Source: JBCBST01 sp039819115 (lineage in GTDB: Bacteria > Bacteroidota > Rhodothermia > Balneolales > Balneolaceae). From it: a stretch of 19,492 bases of DNA. The position numbers and the translations under genes were made by a program. This document shows positions 14,455 to 19,492 of the stretch, one piece after another. A model generated the notes under the pieces. It had not been told where the DNA came from, searched no databases, and saw only the letters and a program-made list of their open reading frames with translations. How positions within the stretch are numbered: the first letter of the stretch is position 1; the number at the start of each line of letters is the position of its first letter. The stretch spans positions 1 to 19,492 of the forward strand of contig JBCBST010000052.1 in NCBI GenBank assembly GCA_039819115.1, read 5' to 3'.

Positions 14455-16644
14455 TCATCCCCCAAGTTCTAATTGGTTACGTACCAGTTCAAAATAAGCT
14501 CCCTCGGTGCAGATAAGCTCTTCATGTGTACCCTGTTCAATAATCTGACCTTTATCCAGCACCACGATGTTTTCAGCGTCTTTCACAGTACTCAATCGGT
14601 GGGCTACAACAACAACCGTTCGGTGTTCAAAAAACTCCTGAAGGTTTTCAAGGATCACACGTTCATTGTTAGCATCTAAGGCATTAGTAGCTTCATCAAA
14701 AAAGATAAACTCAGGGTTTTTATATACAGATCGCGCAATGAGCATACGTTGTTTCTGCCCCTGACTTATCCCGTTACCCTGAGCACCTATTTTGGTATGA
14801 TAACCCAGAGGGAGACTGTAAATGAACTCATCGATATTGGCTACCTGTACGGCATGCTCCAGCTTCATCATATCGGGCTCTTCTTCACCCACTGCAATAT
14901 TTCTTGCAATGGTATCAGAAAAGATAAATCCGTCTTGCATCACTACTCCGCAGTGCCTTCGCCACACTTTGTGGCTTATCATGTCCAGATTAATACCTCC
15001 AACACGTATTTCTCCCGCTTCCAGGGGATAAAACTTCAATAATAGTTTTAAAAGGGTCGTTTTTCCACTCCCGCTCATCCCCACAATAGCTGTAGTTTTA
15101 CCCTCCGGAATGTGTAAATCAATATGTTTAAGAACCGGCTCATTACCAGCACCCGGATAGGTAAACGAAAGGTCATGAAGCTCCAGGCTTTTTTTTGCAG
15201 GTAACTCATAAAGAAATGTTTTCCCTGCAGGTTCTTCATCTTCCTGAACATGAATCTCATTGAGCCGCTCCAGGCTTAACAATGCATCCTGTGTAGACTG
15301 TACAAAACCTATGATTTGCTGGATGGGACTATTCAACTGACCGATGATATATTGAATGGCCATCATAGCCCCAAGAGTCAATTGACCATTAACTACCGCA
15401 ATAGCCGCTAAAAATGTAATCCCGATATTCTTGCCTTCATTTATAAAAAAAGCACCTGCTTGTTGCACCTGGTTTAACGACAGGTTTTTAACCCGGTATT
15501 TAAAAAGCCGTGCCTGAAAACGCTCCCATTCCCATCGCATGGGTTTCTCGGCATTGGTAAGCTTAATCTCCTGCATCCCTTGTATGAGTTGGATCACGTT
15601 ACTTTGATCTCCTGAAGAAATACCAAAACGCTTATGATCAAGTTCTGCCCGCTTTTTTAAAAACAATATCACCCATACGATATACAGTATGCTGCTCAGC
15701 AGGAAAACGCCAAAAATCGTCATGTTGTAATAGGCGAGGACTACGGCGAACACCAATAAGTTTACGAAGGAGAACAGCGTACTTAAGGTTTGCCCGGTCA
15801 AAAAGTTTTGAATACGCGTATGATCTTCCATCCGTTGCATGATGTCTCCCGTCATTTTTGTATCGAAGTAAGACATGGGGAGCTTCATCAGTTTGATGAG
15901 AAAATCGGAGAGCAGGGCAATATTGATGCGCGTGCTCATATGCAGCAAGATCCAGGCCCGAATAAACTCAACCCCTGTACGACTAATAAACAGCATGATC
16001 TGGGCAATAAGAATAATCGTAATGAAACTGATATCACGGGTGTTAATCCCGATATCTACAACAGATTGAGTGAGAAACGGAAAAACGAGCTGGAGCATAC
16101 TGCCTACCCCTAGTCCCAGCATTAATTGTCCCAAAAGGCTCTTATACGGCTTAACATAATCCAGCAAACGCACCATATTAAGGGCATTCTTTTCCTCGTA
16201 ATCCCTTTCATAAAAATCTGGCGTTGTGTACAGTAAAAGAGCAATTCCATTACGCTGATTCTCATTATCCCGATTAAGCCAGCAGTTCAAAAATTCCTCT
16301 TTAGAGTACTTAACCTTTCCTGCAGCCGGATTGGCAATAAACACCTGATCCTTTTTGACTTTGTAAACAACCACAAAGTGAACCTTATTCCAATACACGA
16401 TACAAGGTAGCGGGGCTTCTTCAAATAATTGCTCAGGGGTAAGCTTTACCCCTGTGGTACGAAATCCTATATGCTCGGCCGCTTCGCTGATTCCGAGTAA
16501 AGAGACTCCTTCACGGTTAATTCCACTTGTCTTACGCAAAGATTCCAGCGAGTAATTACGCCCATGATGCTTGGCTACCATCCGTAAACAGGTAGGGCCA
16601 CAATCCATTTGATCAAATTGACGATATAATGGAAAACTATTCAT
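14455..16644 (-). CDS. C39 peptidase-containing ABC exporter for double-glycine leader peptides
   Basis: 729 aa. The C39 domain (about 1-125) has oxyanion Gln9, catalytic Cys15 (DCGPTC) and His89 (VHFVVVYKV). The usual third residue Asp of the DP motif is Asn105 here (IANPAAG). An exporter membrane domain with about six helices follows (about 165-450). The nucleotide-binding domain has Walker A GMSGSGKTT (522-530), Q-loop Gln570, signature ISQGQ (626-630), Walker B IFFDE (647-651) and H-loop His682. It would cut the Gly-Gly leader in the cytosol and pump the core peptide out. It is immediately followed by the HlyD adaptor gene and preceded by the propeller lipoprotein gene (73-base gap). Its presumed substrate is the peptide at 18026-18238. 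Confidence 0.95.
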   Translation of the reverse strand: MNSFPLYRQFDQMDCGPTCLRMVAKHHGRNYSLESLRKTSGINREGVSLLGISEAAEHIGFRTTGVKLTPEQLFEEAPLPCIVYWNKVHFVVVYKVKKDQVFIANPAAGKVKYSKEEFLNCWLNRDNENQRNGIALLLYTTPDFYERDYEEKNALNMVRLLDYVKPYKSLLGQLMLGLGVGSMLQLVFPFLTQSVVDIGINTRDISFITIILIAQIMLFISRTGVEFIRAWILLHMSTRINIALLSDFLIKLMKLPMSYFDTKMTGDIMQRMEDHTRIQNFLTGQTLSTLFSFVNLLVFAVVLAYYNMTIFGVFLLSSILYIVWVILFLKKRAELDHKRFGISSGDQSNVIQLIQGMQEIKLTNAEKPMRWEWERFQARLFKYRVKNLSLNQVQQAGAFFINEGKNIGITFLAAIAVVNGQLTLGAMMAIQYIIGQLNSPIQQIIGFVQSTQDALLSLERLNEIHVQEDEEPAGKTFLYELPAKKSLELHDLSFTYPGAGNEPVLKHIDLHIPEGKTTAIVGMSGSGKTTLLKLLLKFYPLEAGEIRVGGINLDMISHKVWRRHCGVVMQDGFIFSDTIARNIAVGEEEPDMMKLEHAVQVANIDEFIYSLPLGYHTKIGAQGNGISQGQKQRMLIARSVYKNPEFIFFDEATNALDANNERVILENLQEFFEHRTVVVVAHRLSTVKDAENIVVLDKGQIIEQGTHEELICTEGAYFELVRNQLELGG

Positions 16645-16717
16645 GGATCAGATTACGGAAGGAAGTCCCAGAGGGAATGTTTGCATAGCAAAAGGATTAT
16701 GATTACTTGCTGAACGC

Positions 16718-17941
16718 CTAATTCTGGCTTTCAACCACTATTCTGTACTTAACAACTTCCTTCGCCGAAGTACCTGGGTTTTCCTCAATCGTGTACAGAT
16801 AACCCCTTCTCACCTCTTTTATTTGTCTGGGAATACGGTGGCGCTGTAATCGTTGGCCCGGCCATTTAAACGTGCCAAGTAAAGCTCCGTCACTGCTCAA
16901 AATCCACCATTCATAATTCTCTTCGTCATTAATAATGGTTGAAATCCATATTCGTTCTTCATCGTCAACAAAAAAGAAATCAAAGGCAGGCCATGTATCG
17001 GGATATGAATCTTCTTTAGCTTTCCGATAAAGCGCCGGGTTATTCTTATAGCTTTTGATAATGTCCTCTTTCCGGAGTTCTGCTCGTTCAAATGCATACG
17101 TGACTGACCGTTCCACCTCATCCAAAATGGATTTAATGTTGATTTGAATATTCTGCGTATTTGCGATATACAAATTCCCTTTTGAGTCGATGTCAACAAT
17201 AGTACTTCTGGTAGAAGCATCTAAAAGGGGAGTAATAGGTGAAACAGGTTTTGGAACGCCACTACCTTTATAAAACCCATTATCCGGAACGTTTAGCAGG
17301 CTTGATAAGCTAATCTCACCCGACGTATTCATGAAGTAGTACGAGGTAGAATCTGATTGACTTACCCCTTTTTTCTCATTGTACATACTTAACCCGATTA
17401 TTAATGAATCGTCGGGAGTTACTAAAAAATCAGTGAATGAATATCTTTTGTTATCAGAAAGTGATTTCCAGTTATTTGGATTAACCGGTACTACGTTCAG
17501 GTATTCCAGTGATTTTAAATCAAACACATTAATCCTGCTCAAACCTTCATCAAACACATACAGTCTGTTCGTGCTGGCTCTCAGGTTTAAATTACCGAAG
17601 TTGTTAAACTCACCTGGTCCTCTTCCTTTTCTTCCCAGTACCTGTACGAAAGCTCCGTTCTTGTCGAATACTTTTATTTCGCTCTTGTCAGCAATGAATA
17701 TCTTTTCATCCGCATCTATGAAAATCTCACCAACCGCACTTAAAAAGACCTCGTCTGAATCTCCAACGGCAAACACCTTTTGGAAGGATACATTATCTAA
17801 TGACGATTCAATTTTGGGGTAAACCTTATCCTCATTAGTTAGCGCACTCTCCCCTGATGATTCCGACTCCATAGCGATAGGATCAGGTTGTTCACCTGGT
17901 GTGCAACCTATAAACAAAAGGAGTACTAAAATGCGAAACAT
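16718..17941 (-). CDS. 6-bladed beta-propeller lipoprotein in the peptide cassette
   Basis: 407 aa from the chosen start. A lipoprotein signal (MFRILVLLLFIGC, Cys13) and an acidic Ser/Glu-rich linker (about 18-45) precede a propeller with NHL-like blades. The hallmark LGRKGRGPGEF is at about 102-112, and other blades show IFIADKSEIKVFD, RLYVFDEGLSRINVFD and LYIANTQN. The frame is open to 18019, but that extension reads through a perfect hairpin and hides the lipoprotein signal, so I start at ATG 17941. It sits between the peptide gene and the exporter gene on the same strand, which ties it to the peptide system. Immunity, peptide binding or cell-surface reception are possible. No enzyme signature is visible and its role is unknown. 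Confidence 0.8.
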   Translation of the reverse strand: MFRILVLLLFIGCTPGEQPDPIAMESESSGESALTNEDKVYPKIESSLDNVSFQKVFAVGDSDEVFLSAVGEIFIDADEKIFIADKSEIKVFDKNGAFVQVLGRKGRGPGEFNNFGNLNLRASTNRLYVFDEGLSRINVFDLKSLEYLNVVPVNPNNWKSLSDNKRYSFTDFLVTPDDSLIIGLSMYNEKKGVSQSDSTSYYFMNTSGEISLSSLLNVPDNGFYKGSGVPKPVSPITPLLDASTRSTIVDIDSKGNLYIANTQNIQINIKSILDEVERSVTYAFERAELRKEDIIKSYKNNPALYRKAKEDSYPDTWPAFDFFFVDDEERIWISTIINDEENYEWWILSSDGALLGTFKWPGQRLQRHRIPRQIKEVRRGYLYTIEENPGTSAKEVVKYRIVVESQN

Positions 17942-17970
17942 CTGGTTTTGATGAGGATAAAGGTTAAATG

Positions 17971-18001
17971 GAAATAACCTCTTAATATAAGAGGTTATTT
18001 C
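17971..18001 (-). promoter_or_regulatory. Perfect 13-bp inverted repeat after the peptide gene
   Basis: GAAATAACCTCTT and AAGAGGTTATTTC flank the 5-base loop AATAT. The hairpin begins about 25 bases after the peptide stop codon and lies upstream of the propeller start. The 3' arm ends UUAUUUC with no further U-tract. It could act as a leaky terminator or RNA-end stabiliser that favours peptide mRNA over exporter mRNA. The structure is seen directly; its role is inferred. Confidence 0.65.
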
Positions 18002-18025
18002 TAAATGACTATTTATCAACCCTAA

Positions 18026-18238
18026 TTATTTGTAGAGCGCGGCCAAATACGTTCCGTCGCCACAGCTCCAGCCATCGGCTAAACCTTCACTCTGGCATCC
18101 TTCATGAGATGTTGCTGAACCACCTGATACAACACCGGAAGAACAGTTTCCATCGTTATCGCAACAGTACAGATGGCACTCAGCTCCGCCTACTACGTTT
18201 TTCATTTCATCTCGGGTCAACACTTTTAAAAAATTCAT
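18026..18238 (-). CDS. Double-glycine leader peptide precursor, six-cysteine core
   Basis: 70 aa. The leader (1-18) MNFLKVLTRDEMKNVVGG matches the Bacteroidota Gly-Gly precursor pattern (L-[ST]-x-[ED]-E-M-K-x-[VI]-x-G-G), which C39 exporters recognise and cut. The core (19-70) is 52 residues, Gly/Ser-rich and acidic in part, with Cys at 21, 25, 26, 32, 48 and 59. A CxxxCC cluster comes early and GWSCGDGTYLAALY near the end. An even cysteine number and an adjacent VKOR-thioredoxin gene point to three disulfides. No known bacteriocin family is recognised, and no RiPP-modifying enzyme is nearby. Likely a bacteriocin or secreted signalling peptide. Gaps are 68 bases to the upstream gene and 84 to the downstream start. 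Confidence 0.85.
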   Translation of the reverse strand: MNFLKVLTRDEMKNVVGGAECHLYCCDNDGNCSSGVVSGGSATSHEGCQSEGLADGWSCGDGTYLAALYK

Positions 18239-18245
18239 AATTGAA

Positions 18246-18250
18246 TCCTT
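18246..18250 (-). promoter_or_regulatory. Strong Shine-Dalgarno site of the peptide gene
   Basis: The minus strand reads AAAAGGATTCAATTATG. AAGGA lies 7 bases before the ATG in an A-rich, probably unstructured leader. Most other genes in the window have weak or no such site, so this suggests high peptide output. Confidence 0.6.
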
Positions 18251-18306
18251 TTGATTTGATTTATGGTTAGATCTTTTTTTTCGGTAAAAGTGAACCGTTC
18301 TTGTTT

Positions 18307-19492
18307 CTACGTAACAAGTTCTTTGTTTGCCCCTAATTGGCTCCTGCTGTTAATACTGGATCTAAGCATAGGTAGCATATTTTTTAAATCAGTAATCCAA
18401 TACTTTTTCGGAAACGGGTAACCATTCAAAAAGAATGTGGGAGTACGTGCGATTCTGTGATCTGTAATCCACCCATAGTGCTTCTCCTCCAGGCTGAAAT
18501 CTTCCAGGAGAGCATTGCTTTCAAGTTTCGGATACTCTTTTTCGAAATCAGCAATCCTCTCCCGGTCGTACCAATCCCGTATCAATTCTATCGTTTTCTC
18601 TGATTCTTCCCCTCCTCCATGAACATATCTCTGCCAGTACTGAATAATATATGTACTGGCTAAAAGACCGTGGATGGAACTACCCTGACTTATAGGAAAA
18701 CGAAGCTCTACACTAATATCATCCGCATAGTGCTCGATTAATGGCAACAGACTGAAAAAGGCTTGCTTACATGGATAGCAGTGCAGGCTTGCAACCATGA
18801 GTAGCTTGATTGAGGCACCCGGATTGCCAATCAGGATGTTTTTTTCAAAATCTCCCTCATCTATTTGTCGCCCCTGGGATAGTAACAAACTGAATATTTC
18901 TGGATCATTTTTAACCCGGCTCGCTTCAACGCCTGTATTAATCGCTTCATTAAAGGTCTGATTTTTCTGTTTAAGCAGGACAACACCGGCCATTACTATC
19001 AAACCAAGAAAAAGAGATACAATAAACGGTGTACCTTGTATATCCTGAATTAAGAAATCACCCCTTGTTGCCAGAAACCCAAAGAAGATAGCCTGAGTTA
19101 TGAGTACAGCATTAACCAACATGCATAACATACACCAGGTCTTCATTACTACATACTGATAGTGAATTGAGTAGATGATTACGGGGAGAGAAAACACACT
19201 AAAAGCTGCTAATACCAATAGATATGATGAGGGATCACCCATTAACGGGGTTAGCAAACCCACAATCAATACCTGCAGAAGGAAATAACTAACCACTGCC
19301 TGAGAAAGGCTGAAAAAACTAAATATCCTGCCTCCGTCAGAACTAAGAATTTTATCGCAGTTTACCCGGGTACTTGTGTTACAAAAATATTCAACGGGAC
19401 GAAAAGTAATTCCCAATTCTTTCCCGAAAAGCAGATATCCTAAGAAGGCACCTATTGAAGCGGTGCCTACCAGAAAAACGTTTATCCACGAG
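18307..19492 (-). CDS. VKOR-thioredoxin disulfide-forming protein (5' end off-window)
   Basis: 394 residues are visible and the frame is open through the right edge, so the N-terminus is missing. The only in-window start is a TTG at 19416, and it would remove a transmembrane helix (INVFLVGTASIGAFLGYLLF). The VKOR domain has the loop pair C37-x7-C45 (CNTSTRVNC), several membrane helices, and the active WCMLC pair (Cys120/123). A thioredoxin/DsbA-like domain follows with HCYPC (Cys238/241) and a cis-Pro TPT motif at Pro351. VKOR passes electrons from the fused thioredoxin to quinone, so this one protein could form disulfides in exported peptides. It lies 68 bases upstream of the six-Cys precursor on the same strand. 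Related Bacteroidota proteins may carry an N-terminal C39 domain, but I cannot see that here. Confidence 0.9.
   Translation of the reverse strand, partial: SWINVFLVGTASIGAFLGYLLFGKELGITFRPVEYFCNTSTRVNCDKILSSDGGRIFSFFSLSQAVVSYFLLQVLIVGLLTPLMGDPSSYLLVLAAFSVFSLPVIIYSIHYQYVVMKTWCMLCMLVNAVLITQAIFFGFLATRGDFLIQDIQGTPFIVSLFLGLIVMAGVVLLKQKNQTFNEAINTGVEASRVKNDPEIFSLLLSQGRQIDEGDFEKNILIGNPGASIKLLMVASLHCYPCKQAFFSLLPLIEHYADDISVELRFPISQGSSIHGLLASTYIIQYWQRYVHGGGEESEKTIELIRDWYDRERIADFEKEYPKLESNALLEDFSLEEKHYGWITDHRIARTPTFFLNGYPFPKKYWITDLKNMLPMLRSSINSRSQLGANKELVT

Noticed and set aside
14448..14465. TTG start of the HlyD gene overlapping the exporter stop
   Set aside because: An ATG at 14447 with a GGGGGA site upstream is a simpler start. 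The extra six residues add nothing recognisable.
14755..14769. ABC signature ISQGQ instead of LSGGQ as a possible defect
   Set aside because: The SQGQKQR form is familiar in Bacteroidota C39 exporters, and the other nucleotide-binding motifs are intact.
17942..18019. Longer N-terminus for the propeller lipoprotein
   Set aside because: It reads through the 13-bp hairpin and would bury the lipoprotein signal that starts at 17941.
18307..19416. TTG at 19416 as the true start of the VKOR-thioredoxin gene
   Set aside because: The frame is open to the window edge and the upstream residues form a transmembrane helix expected before the first VKOR cysteine pair.

Overview
Most of the window (about 780 to the right edge) looks like the chromosome of a Balneolales/Balneolaeota-type bacterium or a close relative in the Bacteroidota-Rhodothermota group. 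The signs are a secreted protein with a type IX secretion C-terminal domain (NYPNPFNP...), a Bacteroidota-style btuB/btuG pair, a Gly-Gly leader peptide of Bacteroidota type with its C39 exporter, a GPGEF-type 6-bladed beta-propeller lipoprotein, and mostly weak Shine-Dalgarno sites. The first ~620 bases look different. They are AT-rich, carry two small genes of unknown function, and contain one GCGATCGC octamer, which is the HIP1 repeat of cyanobacteria. The left end is therefore either transferred DNA or an assembly join.

Layout. (1) 1-620: two small hypothetical genes, cyanobacterium-like. (2) 786-4370, minus strand: a cobalamin-uptake operon. A cobalamin riboswitch with a candidate expression-platform hairpin leads into a BtuB-like TonB-dependent receptor, then a BtuG-like beta-propeller carrying a type IX sorting domain, then a clear rho-independent terminator. 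(3) 4468-12783, plus strand: a secreted DUF3047 protein, then a lipoprotein membrane-fusion protein and two tandem RND permeases. No outer-membrane channel gene is seen. (4) 12784-13094: a gene-free gap between converging operons. (5) 13095-19492, minus strand: a peptide export and folding cassette. In transcription order it has a VKOR-thioredoxin disulfide-forming protein (cut by the window edge), a 70-residue Gly-Gly leader peptide with six cysteines in its core, a beta-propeller lipoprotein, a C39-peptidase ABC exporter, and a HlyD-type adaptor.

How the genes may work together. Region 5 reads as one system. The peptide is translated from the strongest ribosome-binding site examined here, and a perfect 13-bp hairpin follows its stop codon. 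The exporter would cut the leader after Gly-Gly and move the core across the inner membrane with the HlyD partner. VKOR-thioredoxin would oxidise the six core cysteines to disulfides. The propeller lipoprotein has no assigned role; immunity, reception or chaperoning are possible. No lanthipeptide, radical-SAM, YcaO or other RiPP-modifying enzyme is visible, so disulfide bonding may be the only maturation. In region 2, a B12-responsive RNA controls both the outer-membrane transporter and its presumed surface B12-capture protein. That protein appears to be displayed by type IX secretion rather than as a lipoprotein. All family assignments come from reading the sequence; no database search was run.
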